A stretch of DNA of 64,000 nt from DASSUW01 sp963830725 (GCA_963830725.1 CAWHNO010000003.1:1-64000), one strand, 5' to 3'; shown: positions 1 through 10,692, counted from the first letter of the stretch. Made by a program: numbers and translations. Notes: generated from the sequence alone by a model not told the origin.

Positions 1-161
1 GGCCGCGTCAACCTCTTTGAGCGCTGTGAGACGCAAGCAGCCGTCAAAACCCTCCGCCGAAGCACCCGCAACGGCAAGGCGCGGCGACACGCTCGGTGTG
101 CCGGTAGGCGTACGACATCGCCGATGTGCGGCCCTTGTTCGGAAAGGGCGGACCGTAGGGC

Positions 162-690
162 ATGGCCAGCAGACCCTCGGAACGGTTCATGTGGGCAGTG
201 GACGCCCTGGCGCTCGACCCAGCCGATCGCGTGCTGGAGGTCGGCTGCGGACACGGCGTGGCCGTCTCGCTGGTCTGCGAGCGGCTGCCGGCCCAGCGGA
301 CGGATCGCCGCGATCGATCGCTCGAAGAAGATGATTGAGATGGCCGCGCGTCGCGGATGCGCGGCGCGTCGCGGGAGGCAGGGCGGTGCTGAAGACGGCA
401 CGCTCGAGAAGGCGGACTTCGGGGACGAGCGATTCGACAAGGTTCTTCGCCTTCAACGTCGCGCCCTGCTGGCGTGGCCCAGGGAGGCGCTACGGGGATC
501 ATTCCGGCGGCATCTCGCCCCCGATGGAGCGGTTGCTTATCTCTTCTGGGACGCTAACAGCGCGGCCCGGCCGAGCTCGCGACCTGGCGGACCGGCTCAG
601 CGAGGATCCTGCTCGGCCGAGTTCTCCGTGGACGCCGAGTGTTTCCATGAAGCCTGCGCCCGGTTCCCACAGTTCTGCGTGATCGGGCGG
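162..690 (+). pseudogene. SAM-dependent methyltransferase remnant
   Basis: The frame opening at ATG 162 reads through a class I methyltransferase motif I (DRVLEVGCGHGVAVSLV, about residues 22-38) and then hits TGA at 336. Homologous sequence continues in other frames: IAAIDRSKKMIEMAARR (the acidic post-I region) near 305-355, DFGDERFDKV near 417-445, FAFNVAPCWRGP shifted by one base near 448-485, and RHLAPDGAV, the usual motif-III neighbourhood, near 508-535. At least three frame changes are needed, so this is a decayed gene or a badly sequenced one. Its substrate cannot be inferred. No RBS stands out at ATG 162. Confidence 0.6.
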
Positions 691-916
691 CCCTAGGCGC
701 TGCTCGGCCAACGGGTGATGCGGACTCTCGGGATCAACACTCGGGAGGGTCTCCGACCGATTCGACACGTCGACGAGTGGTCCGCCAGGGCGATCCAGGT
801 GTCTGGGCGAGATCGATCAGCGTCCTCGGAGGTCGTCCGCGGCACGCGTCTCGTCGGCGTCAGCGGAATGACCACCGCGCCTGCAGGCCGGAAGCAGCAG
901 CGCCGCCGCGCCGCGC

Positions 917-1262
917 CTACGCCGACGCGAGTGTGGAAGCGGGAGCGCGCATGCGGCTTCGTGGCGGAGGTAATGATCCGTCACGGCTTCGTGTCGGGTC
1001 GACCGGCCACGGCAGCCGCACGGGCAGGTACTCGCCGGGCCAGTCGGCGTATGCCTGGTCGGGTTCGTCGGTCTCCTTGGCAGCAGACGCGCCGTAACTT
1101 CGGCCGCGACCTCGCTGACCGGGTAACGCAGTACCTGTCGTCCGGCCGCATACCGATGATCAGGATCGCGCACGGCCGGTCGCCGGCGCCGACGAAGATG
1201 TGGCGGCTGTTCGCCGGACAGTGAAGTAGTCCCATCGGCGCAGCGGCCGTTCCTGCTCTATT
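917..1262 (-). pseudogene. Cupin-like protein remnant
   Basis: On the minus strand one frame reads NSRHIFVGAGDRPCAILIIG, which resembles the C-terminal beta strands of small cupin proteins. It changes frame into LRYPVSEVAAE and again into YGASAAKETDEPDQAYADWP, ending at a stop at 917-919. Joined together the pieces look like the last ~110 residues of a cupin-fold protein. No start is visible and two or three frameshifts are needed. The family call is from pattern only. Confidence 0.45.
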
Positions 1263-1602
1263 CATCGTGGCCTTCTTCGTCGTCCTCGCCGTCGTCGTGC
1301 TGCGGTATCACGGGTTCCCGCCGGCCAAGAGTCCGATCCCGACGCTGCTGATGCCATCGCCATGGCTGAAGCAACAGCGCTGAGAGGCCGCCGCGAGGCC
1401 GACCGGCGGGACCGGCATGTGGCAGTAGAGCCAGGAGGTTGAGGCCGCCGACGCCGCGGTGCGCGTCGTCTGGACCTCGTGGAAGGCGAGCGATTGCGCC
1501 ACTCAGCGAGCGAGACGCTGATCCACGAGGGAGCGGTGAGTAGAGCTGCCTGCGTGGTCGCGCGGACGTTTACGCCCCACGGGCGGAACGACCCGGGGGT
1601 CG
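1263..1602. other. Stretch without a supported gene
   Basis: No gene can be supported here. On the plus strand the frame 1225-1383 contains a strongly hydrophobic run (FIVAFFVVLAVVVLRYHGF, from about 1261) ending in a stop at 1381-1383, but it has no start codon. It may be the end of a lost membrane protein or chance. Confidence 0.4.
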
Positions 1603-2115
1603 TCACGGCCGCTCGAAGAACAGCTCGGCGACGTCGCGCGCAACGCCAGCTGCGTCGGCGTCGCGCTGTACGCAGACCAGACGTGTCCCGAGGGCGTGGG
1701 AACGACGACCTCGTTGAAGTTCCCGTAGCCGACGATCACGTGAGCAGGCCGCCACAGTCGAGATCGCCACGCTGACGCGCAAGCGTAAGCAGCACTGGGT
1801 GAGGAGGACTCTTCGAAGAAGTCAGAGTCGGCGGCGGACGCGGCTGCGATCCCGTCGCGCGTGCCGTCTCGACGCGCTGTCCGTTGCCGAAAGCGACGTA
1901 GCGTATGTGTGGTCCGAGGCTGAAGATCGCTTCGCGGAGGGCCGTGTTCGTCTCGGTCGAATCGTTCGGCCACCGCACTTCTACGGCGCCGAAGCTGCGA
2001 CTAGGAGCATGTACGCACTTCGCATCCGCGCTCGCGGCGGCCGCGCTGGTGATCGCCGGAACGCGAGCAGCGCGCGCGCGATGGTTCGGGCGTGAATGCG
2101 GCGGGTGATGGACAT
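1603..2115 (-). pseudogene. Broken secreted protein gene, family unknown
   Basis: ATG at 2115-2113 follows a strong AGGAGG and opens a signal peptide (MSITRRIHARTIARALLAF, then after a frame change AITSAAAASADAKC). Later blocks are EVRWPNDSTETNTALREAIF, GPHIRYVAFGNGQRVETA, RDGIAAASAADSDFFEE, PVLLTLARQRGDLDCGG, HVIVGYGNFNEVVVPTPSGH and LVCVQRDADAAGVARDVAEL, ending at a stop at 1603-1605. The joined product would be an exported protein of about 170 residues. About five frame changes are needed, so it cannot be made as written. The intact RBS, signal peptide and stop suggest recent damage or sequence errors. I do not recognise the family. Confidence 0.55.
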
Positions 2116-2292
2116 GGTGGCCTCCTGGCCGGTGGGGGACGCTCCGTACGCTCCAGCGACCTGGTCTCCGCCGGTTCTGCGTCGCTCACGGCTTCGTAGA
2201 CCGAACCGCGTAGACCGGCCGTAGACCACACCCCGGCATGCTGCGCATCCTCGCCCGACGGCAGTTGTCCGGCCATCTAGGAGGTGATTGGG

Positions 2293-5200
2293 TTGGTCTC
2301 ACGCATGCGGCTCAGCGTCCTTGGACACCTCGAGGCCAGCGTCGACGACCGCCCGGTCGCGCTCGGCGGAGCGAAGCAGCGCGCCGTCTTGGCGATGCTC
2401 GGGCTCGAGGCCAACCGGGCCGTCACGGCCGACCGGCTGATCGAGGGGCTGTGGGGAGAGCAGCCGCCGCCGAGCGCGGCGAAGATGGTCCAGAACGACG
2501 TCTGGCGGCTGCAAAAGCTGCTGGCCGGCGACGGCGGCGCGGAGATCGTCACGCGCGGGCGCGCGTACGAGCTACGGATCGATCGCGAGCTCGTGGACGC
2601 CTGTCGCCTGGAACGGCTCGTCTCCGAGGCGGCACGCGCATCCGAGGCGGGAGCGCCCAACGGGGCGGCGCGAGAGGCGCTCGCGCTGTTTCGCGGCGAG
2701 CCGCTCGCGGACCTCGCCGACGAGCCGTTCGCGAGCGCCGAGATCCGCAGGCTCGACGAGCTGCGGCTCACGGCCGGGGAGCTGGCGATCGAGGCGGACC
2801 TGGCCGCCGGCCGCCACTACGAGGTCGTCGGCGACGTCGACGCGCTGCTGGCGGAGAACCCGCTGCGGGAGCGGCTGCACGCGCAGCGGATGCTCGCGCT
2901 GTACCGGTGCGGGCGCCAGGCCGACGCGCTCGAGGCGTTCCGCCACGCCCGGCAGACCCTGGTCGACGAGATCGGTGTCGAGCCGTCGCCCGAGCTGCGG
3001 CGCCTGCACGACGCGATCCTGCGCCAGGACCCTTCATTGGACGTCGCGCCGGCGCAGGCCGTGCTCCCGCGCGAGCTCGACGCGGCGGCGGCGCCCCCGC
3101 TGGTCGGCCGCGACGACGAGCTGAGCGTGCTGCGGGTGTGCTGGCAGCACGCTGCCGCGGGCGACGGCGCGCTGGTGACGCTCGTCGGCGCGTACGGGAT
3201 GGGCAAGACCCGGCTGGCCGCGGAGATCGCGAGCGACGCGCACCGCGAAGGAGCGGCGGTCCTGTACGCCGCCGGGACGGGGCCGCCGGAGGCCGTGCTC
3301 GCGGCGATCGCACGCGTGCGCGAGGCACGGCGGCCGGCGCTCGTCGTGCTCGACAACGTCGACCGCGCGCCCGCCGACGTGCGAGCCGCGCTGCGCGCGC
3401 TCGGCCCGGCGCTCGGTCGCCTGCCGGCACTGGTGCTCGCCTCCGGTCAGGAGGCCGCGGCGCTGGACCGGCTCGAGCCGCAGGCGTCGCTCGTGCTCGG
3501 GCCACTCGACGCGGAGAGCGTCCGGGCGATCGCAGGCTTCTACGCGCCGGCGGCCGGCGGCGACGCGGTGCCGGTGGACACGCTGCTCGCCACGAGCCGC
3601 GGCGTGGCGCGCCGCGTCCACGAGGCGGCCTTCGAGTGGGCGCGGCGCGAGGCCACGCGCCGCGTCGACGCGGCGGCCGGGCGCGCAGCGGCCGGCCGCA
3701 CCGACGCCCGCGCGCTCGAGGCCGAGCTCGCCGGGAGCGTCGTCGAGCTGCAGTCGACCCGCGAACGCGCCGGCCTGGCCGGCCACGACGGCGAGGACGC
3801 CGACGCGCCGGTGGTCTGCCCCTACAAGGGCCTCGCGACGTTCGACGCCGAGGACGCCGAGTACTTCTTCGGACGCGAGCAGCTCGTCGCCGAGCTGGTC
3901 GCACGGCTCGTCGGCGCGCCGCTGCTCGCGGTGGTCGGCCCGTCGGGCAGCGGCAAGTCGTCCGTGCTCAGGGCCGGGCTGCTCCCCGCCCTCGCGGGCG
4001 GCGTCCTGCCCGGCAGCGCGAACTGGACGCAGGCGCTGATCCGTCCCGGCGAGCAGCCGATGCGCGCGCTCGGCCGCGCGACCCGGCGGCTCGCGCGCGA
4101 GCGGAGCGGCGTGCTCGCGGTCGACCAATTCGAGGAGCTGTTCACGGCGTGCCAGGACGAGGCGGAACGTGAAGAGTTCGTCGCCGCGCTCGTGCGCGCC
4201 GCCCGCGATCGCGACGGCCGCTGCGTCGTCGTGCTCGCCGTCCGCGCGGACTTCTACGGCCGCTGCGCCGCCTACCCCGAACTCTCGCGCCTGCTCGGCG
4301 CCAACCACGTGCTCGTCGGACCGATGTCGCGCGACGAGCTGCGGCGCGCGATCGAGCGCCCGGCGCAGCGGGTCGGCCTGAGCGTCGAGCCCGAGCTCGT
4401 CGAGGCGCTGCTGACCGACGTCGAGGGCCGGCCGGGCGCCCTGCCGCTGCTGTCCACGGCGCTGCTCGAGCTCTGGCGCCGGCGCGACGGGTCGCGCCTG
4501 CGCCTGGCCGCGTATGCGCGCAGCGGCGGCGTCCAGGGCGCGGGCGCGCGGCTGGCCGAGGACGCGTTCGTGCAGCTCGATCCGGCGCAGCAGGCGGAGG
4601 CCCGCAAGCTGCTGCTGCGCCTTGCCGACGAGGACGAGAGCGGCGCGATCGTGCGCCGCCGGATCGGGCTCGCCGAGCTGGCGGGGGAGCGCAGCGCCGA
4701 TGTGGTTGCCCGGCTCGCCGACCGCCGCCTGCTGACGGTGAGCGATGGCGCTGTCGAGGTCGCGCACGAAGCGCTCCTGCGCGAATGGCCGCGGCTCCGC
4801 GCCTGGCTCGAAGAAGACACCCAGGGCCGGCGCCTGCACCGCCGGCTCGGCGACGCCGCCCGCGCGTGGGACGCGGACGCCCGCGATCCCGGCGCGCTGT
4901 ACCGCGGTGCGCGCCTCGCCTCCGCGCTCGACTGGGCGGCCGGCCACGAACCCGAGCTCAACGCGACCGAGCGCGCGTTCCTGGATGACAGCCGGCGGGC
5001 GAGCGGGCGGGCGCAGCGCCGCCTGCGCATGGTGCTCGCGGGCGTGGCGTCCCTGCTGGTGCTCGCAGTGATCGCCGGCGGAATCGCGCTCGATCAGCGC
5101 GGCAACGCACGTGCCGAGGCGACCGCGGCGGCGGCGCAGCGCCTCGGCGCGCAGGCGCTCACCGATGACCGCCTGGACCGCGCGCTGCTGCTCGCCCGCC

Positions 5201-7193
5201 AGGGCGTGGCACTGGACGACACGCTCGCAGACGCGCGGCAACCTGCTCTCCGCGCTGCTCAAGAACCCGGCGGCGATCGGCGTGCTGCGCGGCGACGGCG
5301 ACCGGTTGACGGGCCTCGCCCTCAGCCCGGACGACCGGACACTGGCGTTCGTCGACACCGACAGCACGCTCAGGTTCGTCGACACGCGGACGCGGCGGCC
5401 GGTGGGGCGGCCGCAGACCATCACCGGCCTTTTCCACGGAGCGGGCCCGCCCACGACGTCCTGCGGTACAGCGACGATGGGTCACGGCTCGCGGTCGGCG
5501 GTCAAGCGCCGGTCATCCTGGACGCTCGCACGCATCGCGTGGTCGCTCGGCTGCCGTCCGTCGAGTGGCGGTACATCTACGGTCTGCGCTTCTCGGCGGA
5601 CGGGCGCACGCTGTTCGCCGCCATCGACGACGCGGGGAACACCGTGATCCAGCGCTTCGACGCCCGCAGCGGACGGCCGCTCGCCACGCCGCGGCGGGTC
5701 GGCCGCGGCGCGTGGCCGGCCACCGTCAGCCTAACGATCACGCGCGACGGCCGGCGCGTGGTGACGAGCTCCGAGAGCGGTCCGACCGTGGTCCGCGACG
5801 CCCGCACGCTGCGCCCCTTGCGGCGGCTGGCGGCCGGCGCGGAGCAGGCGGCCCTTGGCCCCGACGATCGCACGTTGCTGCTCGGCGATCGCGACGGCTC
5901 GGTGCGCTTCCTCGATCTCGTCACCGGTGAAGTGACCAAGGGCTCCGGACGCCACGACGGCGCCGTCGTGCGCACGGCCTTCAGCGCGGACGGGGGCACC
6001 GCCGTCACCGCGGGCGAGGACAGGCGTGCAATCGTGTGGAACGTCAGGCGCGCGGCGGCCGTCGAGACGCTCGAGGGCCACGCCGGGCAAATCACCGGAC
6101 TGGCGATCAGTCGCGACGGCCGCACGCTCTACACGTCATCGCTGGATGGCGCGGTCGTGATCTGGGACCTCGCCGGCGACCGCCGCCTGGGCCGCCCGTT
6201 CGCCATCGGGCGACCCGAGGCGAGCGGCCCGTTCGCCGCCGTTCTGAGCCACGCGCTGAGCCCTGACGGCCGGGTCCTGGCCGTCGGACAGCGCGACGGG
6301 ACCGTCAGCCTGATCGACACCCGGACGCTGCGCACGTTCTCGAACTTCCCCGCAGTCCCGAACGGACCGCTCCGCGGCATGGGTTACGTGCCGGGCGGCC
6401 GGCTGCTGGTCGTCGGCGGCGACGACGGATTCCTCGCACTGGTCGACCCGCGCCGGGGCACGCTCGTCCAGCGCCTGCGCGGCCACCGCGGCACGCTCCT
6501 CGCGCCCGCCTTCAGCGCCGACGGCCGGCTGATGGCGACCGCGAGCCACGACGACACTCGTGCTGGTCTGGACCCTGCGGTCCGGTCGACCGGTCGGCCG
6601 TCCCCGGCGCTACTTCCCCAGTCTTGGTAGCCGGGGCGTGTCGCTCAGCCCCGACGGGCGGACGCTGGCCGTCGCGGCGCGTGGGCGTGGCGATCGTCGA
6701 CGTGGCCACGCTGCGGCTACGCACAACGTTGCCGGCATCCGAGTCGGTGTTGCTCGCGCAGTTCACACCGGACGGGCGCTACATCGTGGGCGGAAGCCAC
6801 GAGGGCTGGGCGCGGCTCTGGTCCACCGAAACGTGGCGGCCGACGACCCGGCCGCTCGCCGGACACACCGGTGAGGTGCTCTGGCAATCCACGAGTGCGG
6901 ACGGCCGCACGCTGGCCACCGGCAGCACGGACGGCACGATCCGCCTGTTCGACATAAGCACCCAGCAGCCGCTCGGCGCGCCACTGCCAGGACGGCCGAA
7001 CCGCGCCGTCGCGCCCCAATTCACACCCGACGGCGCGTACCTGTTCGCCCTCACCGACACAGGGCGAGCGTACCGCTGGGACGTGCGCCCGTCCTCATGG
7101 GCGCGGCACGCCTGCGCCGTCGCCGGCCGAACGCTCACCCGCAGCGAGTGGACCGACGCGCTCCCCGGGCGCGACTACGCGCCCGCCTGCTAG
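2293..7193 (+). CDS. BTAD regulator fused to P-loop, nSTAND and WD40 domains (frameshifted)
   Basis: This is a giant signalling protein of about 1630 residues. Residues ~5-250 are an AfsR-type winged helix plus bacterial transcriptional activation domain (MRLSVLGHLEA..., GGAKQRAVLAMLGLEA). A first P-loop GAYGMGKT lies near residue 300 and an nSTAND module (CPYKGLATFDAEDAEYFFGR, then GPSGSGKSS) near 515-560. One membrane helix follows near 910-935, then many WD40 repeats to the end (...CAVAGRTLTRSEWTDALPGR). STAND proteins usually couple ligand sensing to nucleotide-driven oligomerisation; the target here is unknown. A near-perfect Shine-Dalgarno (2279-2288) favours TTG 2293 (8-base gap) over ATG 2305, and the GTG at 2284 lies inside it. 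Frame is lost near 5230, regained near 5455, lost near 6555 and regained near 6685, where WD40 homology simply changes frame. Confidence 0.8.
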
Positions 7194-7195
7194 CC

Positions 7196-7629
7196 CGTGC
7201 AAGGGCCGGTGACCCGCTGGCAAGCCTGGCCGGGCGCATCGCCCGAGTGCTGCAGTCGCCTGATTGCGAGCGTCTCAGTTGTAGGCCACGAGACGTCAAG
7301 GCCGGCTGCACGTTGAGACATTCGCGCCGGTTGAAACTGGGCCACTCAGTCGTTCATTTGAGAGTGATGCCGGGCCGGCGTAGCCGGTGCCGGTGCCGCG
7401 GTAGCGCCGGAGCGAGCTGTCTGCGGGGACCATCGGTGCGCGGCGCGAGTGGACGGTGTCGATCGTGTCGGTGTTGTCGATGCCTTGCAGGTACCTTCAG
7501 GGTCGGGAAGTTGTCGGTATACCGCTCCCGCCGCCGGAGGTCGAGGTCGGCAAGCCGCTCGACCCACTTGCGAGCAGGAACAGGAGCGCCGCGCTCACGA
7601 GCAGCGCGAGCGAGTAGAAGGCGATCACC
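7196..7629. other. Stretch without a supported gene
   Basis: No complete gene is visible. On the minus strand near 7560-7618 one frame shows a membrane helix (AFYSLALLVSAALLFLLAS), and an adjacent frame continues with charged sequence (KWVERLADLDLRRRERYTD). This could be the remains of a small membrane protein that lay upstream of, or was cotranscribed away from, the gene at 7630. No start or RBS supports a current gene. Confidence 0.35.
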
Positions 7630-8112
7630 TCACATCCAGCGCCGAGTGGTCCGCTTGTAGCTCAGGTACTCGTCGCCGAACAGTCCTTCGAGGTAGCGCT
7701 CCTCGCGCAGGATCACCCCGTATTGCATGAGGAGGGTTGCCGGAACGAGCATCACGAGCGCCCACGGCGCCTCGGCCGCGAGCGTGATTCCGATGTAGGT
7801 GATCGCCATGCCCAGATACGCGGGATTGCGGCTGAAGCCGTAGGGCCCGTCGGTAGCCAACGCCGTCGAGGGCCTATACGGATTCGCATCGGTGCCGGCG
7901 CGCTTGAAGGCTCGCTCGAACGAGATCACCAGCACCACGCCGGCGACGATGACCACGGCCCCGGTCCATTGCGCCCACCCGGGAAGCTCCGCTCCTGGCA
8001 ACAGACCCTCGAGCACGAAGCCGAGCCCCAGGAACGCCAGGTAGATGACCGGGGGCGGCGCGACCACGCCCGCCGTCCCGCGTCTCTGTCTTGGCTGTTC
8101 CTCCGCGGTCAC
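7630..8112 (-). CDS. Isoprenylcysteine carboxyl methyltransferase (ICMT) family membrane protein
   Basis: This 160-residue integral membrane protein has four predicted helices and the ICMT/PEMT-type signature in its C-terminal half: GPYGFSRNPAYLGM (about residues 89-102) and REERYLEGLFGDEYLSYKRT (about 136-155). Family members are SAM-dependent methyltransferases of membrane substrates; bacterial ones are mostly uncharacterised and the acceptor cannot be read from sequence. Start GTG 8112 gives a normal length. Neighbours give no functional link. Confidence 0.8.
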   Translation of the reverse strand: MTAEEQPRQRRGTAGVVAPPPVIYLAFLGLGFVLEGLLPGAELPGWAQWTGAVVIVAGVVLVISFERAFKRAGTDANPYRPSTALATDGPYGFSRNPAYLGMAITYIGITLAAEAPWALVMLVPATLLMQYGVILREERYLEGLFGDEYLSYKRTTRRWM

Positions 8113-8366
8113 TGCGCGATATTCCCATGCGAGCGAACGGCCAGGATCGCCTCAAGCTGTCGGGTAGACGCGCCGCACGGCGAGGACTGGTTCAGCCGTT
8201 CAGTAACCGGTCACCCGCCTCAGGGTCGAGTCGATAGGAAGCAGCGGTCCGCTGGCTCGCGAGCCGGCTTGCTCTGGGACGCGATGGCGGCAGGGCCCAG
8301 CGGTTCCAGCCGCGCCGCGCGTACGACGCGGCAGGGTCACCGCGAAGCGCGTTGCCGAGCGAGTCG

Positions 8367-8640
8367 TCAGACCGCGCATATCATGGGCCTGCAGGCCGGC
8401 TCGTATTCCCGTCCGGGCAGCACGTCGGCCCATTCCTGCCGGGTGAGCGGCCGGCCGGCTACGGCGCACGCGCGGCGCAGCCACGACGACGGCCGCACGT
8501 CCCAGAGTTTGGCCTGTCTGGTGTCATAGACGGCAGCGAGACGGCCGGCGCCCATGAACGCCACGCCGACCTCGACGTTCGGGAGCCCGGGGAGTACCGG
8601 TCCAACCCACATGTTCTGGCGGTTGCCGCGAGCGAGGTGA
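8367..8640 (-). pseudogene. C-terminal remnant of a second BTAD/WD40-type protein
   Basis: The frame ending at 8367 reads LWDVRPSSWLRRACAVAGRP then LTRQEWADVLPGREYEPAC. This nearly matches the extreme C-terminus of the large regulator at 2293-7193 (WDVRPSSWARHACAVAGRTL, TRSEWTDALPGRDYAPAC). Upstream, VGVAFMGAGRLAAVYDTRQA looks like one WD40 blade. The original stop after PAC is lost and the frame reads on for six residues. Nothing further upstream is recognisable, so only ~90 codons of the paralogue survive, in inverted orientation 1.2 kb from the full copy. Confidence 0.7.
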
Positions 8641-8713
8641 TCCCAGCGCCCAGTGCCTCGGGCGTCATGCACGCCGCGTCCGCAGCCGGGTCGAACCGGG
8701 GAACACGGTATAT

Positions 8714-9847
8714 GTGGCGCGTCGCGTGCCCACCGATTCTGACATGCAGCTGCCCGCCGCCGGCGTCGCGCGCCTGAGCGGGGTCCATCCACCGGGGGAG
8801 AAACAGTCTTCCACCGCTCTCCGCGCGACGTCGCCGCCGCGGTGGCGGGAGGTCGCGGCGCCTCCGGCGGTCGGGCTCGCCATGCTCGTCGCGGCGCTGA
8901 TCGCCACGGATGCCGCCGACGTCCGCTTTCGCGACCCCGACAACGTCGCCGCTGGATACTTTGTCCTGGTCGGCTCCGCCGCCGCGCTGCTCGTCGGCCT
9001 GGACGTGGCGATCAGAGCCGCTCGCATGACCGGCACCCGGCGGCCGTCGCGCGCCTTGATGCGCGAGGTTCGCCGCGCTCGCTGGACATGGCAGCGGATG
9101 GGTGCGGCCGGCACTGCGCTCCTAAGCTTCTACGTGGGCTACTTGGCCTATCGGAACCTCAAGGGCGTGCTGCCCATACTGCGCCCGGGAGACCTCTTCG
9201 ACCGCCAGCTGGCCTCGGTGGACCGCGCGCTGTTCGGCGGCCACGATCCGGCCGCGCTCTTGCACTCCCTGCTCGGCGTGGGGCCGATCCCCACCCATCT
9301 CCTCGCCTGGCTGTACGCCGCGTTCATAGTGTTCCTGCCGCTGTCGTTGGCGGTGGCCCTCGTCTTCTCGCCCGACCTCTCGACGAGTCTGTTCTTCGCG
9401 ACCGCCCTGTCGATCAACTGGCTGCTCGGGATCGCCAGCTATTTCCTCCTGCCGTCACTCGGACCCGCGTTCGCCGATCCGGGGGCGTTCGCGGCGCTTC
9501 CGCACTCCCAGGTCACCAACCTGCAGCAGATGCTGCTCGACGACCGGAGCGGGTTCCTGCGCAACACCGAGACGGGGACCCCGCAAGCGATCGCCGCGTT
9601 CGCGTCGCTGCACATAGCCATGAGCTTCTCGGCGGCGGTCGTGGCGCATCGGCTGCGCTTGAACCGACGCCTCAGGGTCGCGCTGTGGACGTGGCTCGTC
9701 CTCACCGCGGTGACGACGATCTACCACGGCTGGCACTACGTCGTGGACGACCTCGCCGGCCTGCTCATCGGGCTGATCTCCCTCGCTGTGGCGCGACTGC
9801 TGACGGACTACGACGTCCGCCCGACGCGCCTCGCGTCGGCCAGGTGA
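8714..9847 (+). CDS. PAP2-superfamily membrane phosphatase or lipid phosphotransferase
   Basis: This polytopic membrane protein (377 residues from GTG 8714; ATG 8744 is an alternative start) carries the PAP2 catalytic motifs FASLHIAMSF (near residue 296) and YHGWHYVVDDLAG (near 336). It matches the PAP2_3 / inositol phosphorylceramide synthase-like subgroup, where the two histidines act on lipid or inositol phosphates at the outer membrane face. At least six hydrophobic segments are visible. The first ~45 residues are hydrophilic and may be untranslated if a later start is used. It stands alone. The substrate is unknown. Confidence 0.85.
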   Translation: MARRVPTDSDMQLPAAGVARLSGVHPPGEKQSSTALRATSPPRWREVAAPPAVGLAMLVAALIATDAADVRFRDPDNVAAGYFVLVGSAAALLVGLDVAIRAARMTGTRRPSRALMREVRRARWTWQRMGAAGTALLSFYVGYLAYRNLKGVLPILRPGDLFDRQLASVDRALFGGHDPAALLHSLLGVGPIPTHLLAWLYAAFIVFLPLSLAVALVFSPDLSTSLFFATALSINWLLGIASYFLLPSLGPAFADPGAFAALPHSQVTNLQQMLLDDRSGFLRNTETGTPQAIAAFASLHIAMSFSAAVVAHRLRLNRRLRVALWTWLVLTAVTTIYHGWHYVVDDLAGLLIGLISLAVARLLTDYDVRPTRLASAR

Positions 9848-9916
9848 GCGAGCGGCGCGAAACCGGCGGCCCGCGACGAGGCATCGGGCCGGCTAACGCG
9901 AAGGCCTGCGCGACGA

Positions 9917-10260
9917 GCTAGAGGAGCGCCGGAACTCCGCTGAGCGGCGGCGGCAGCGCTCGCCGGGCCGAAATCGCTTTGAGCAGGCCGAGGTTCTCCG
10001 GGCGACCGCGGGCCGAGAATGCGCGCTGATGCGATCAGCAGTCATCTCAGCAGTCGTCACGCGACCCAGCTGACCGGATCTGCGGACACTTAGATCGAGG
10101 ATGCTCGATGTCGTGAGCGTCGCGACGGCGACGTATAGCCCGTCCACGACGCTCCAACCGGCGCCTAGCGAGTACGCGAGCGTGCCCGTGATGATCAGGA
10201 GCAGCCCCTCTCAGGCACCCGCGCTGCTGCTTCGAGGCGGAGCAGCGGCGCGGCACGACC
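9917..10260 (-). pseudogene. Ion-channel (potassium-channel-like) remnant
   Basis: On the minus strand from about 10210 the frame reads EGLLLIITGTLAYSLGAGWS, then VVDGLYVAVATLTTSSILDL. This is the second half of an Ion_trans_2 pore unit: membrane helix, pore helix (D-x-LY-x-AVATLTT) and filter region. The usual filter TVGYGD is replaced by TSSI, as in some atypical bacterial members. Downstream, frame is lost; a good candidate C-terminus (ENLGLLKAISARRALPPPLS) ends at 9917 in another frame. No start is seen. Confidence 0.5.
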
Positions 10261-10692
10261 CCTCGTTGCTCCTAGCGGATAAGGAGCAGCGCAGGGGCTC
10301 GCGGCTCGCCCGCGGGTGCAGTGCTTTAGCCGTGTAGAACGAAGCGGTGACGGGCTCCATTCCGGGTGCTCACGAGGGCCGCCGGCTGGTCGCGAGCGAC
10401 TCTTGGCAGAGTCGTGTGCTCGCACGTAAACCGCCAGCGGTCATGGGCAAGGCCATAGGATCGACGGACGGCGTCCCGCAGGCTTGGGCGTCGTCATCTG
10501 TCGAAGACCGGTCGATGCCACGCCAGCTGAAGAATGCGGAGCCGCGACCTCGAGGATGGCGTGCTTTCCGCCAGCGTCGTCTTCTGCGCCAGCTCCGGCG
10601 GCCCGCTCAGGATGCATGTAAGACATACGAGCACGGTGAGCTGGCCGCCGCGGGTGGCGATATCCGGGCGCGCGTGTTCGATCGATCCTGGT
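10261..10692. other. Stretch without a supported gene
   Basis: I see no convincing gene, RNA or repeat here. Open frames on both strands lack RBS and recognisable motifs. The region lies between the channel remnant and the arylsulfatase stop. Confidence 0.4.

Noticed and set aside
1225..1383. A small membrane protein on the plus strand
   Set aside because: There is one hydrophobic run but no start codon or RBS; the frame follows directly after a stop.
2238..4172. A second plus frame of about 644 codons at the start of the large regulator
   Set aside because: It is Arg/Gly/Ala low complexity; the overlapping frame carries BTAD and P-loop motifs.
3034..5454. A minus-strand open frame of about 806 codons
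   Set aside because: It is a high-GC shadow of the BTAD/WD40 gene; its composition is Arg/Ala-rich and it lacks motifs.
9848..10692. Plus-strand small frames between PAP2 and arylsulfatase genes
   Set aside because: None has a motif or RBS; the only recognisable sequence is the minus-strand channel remnant.
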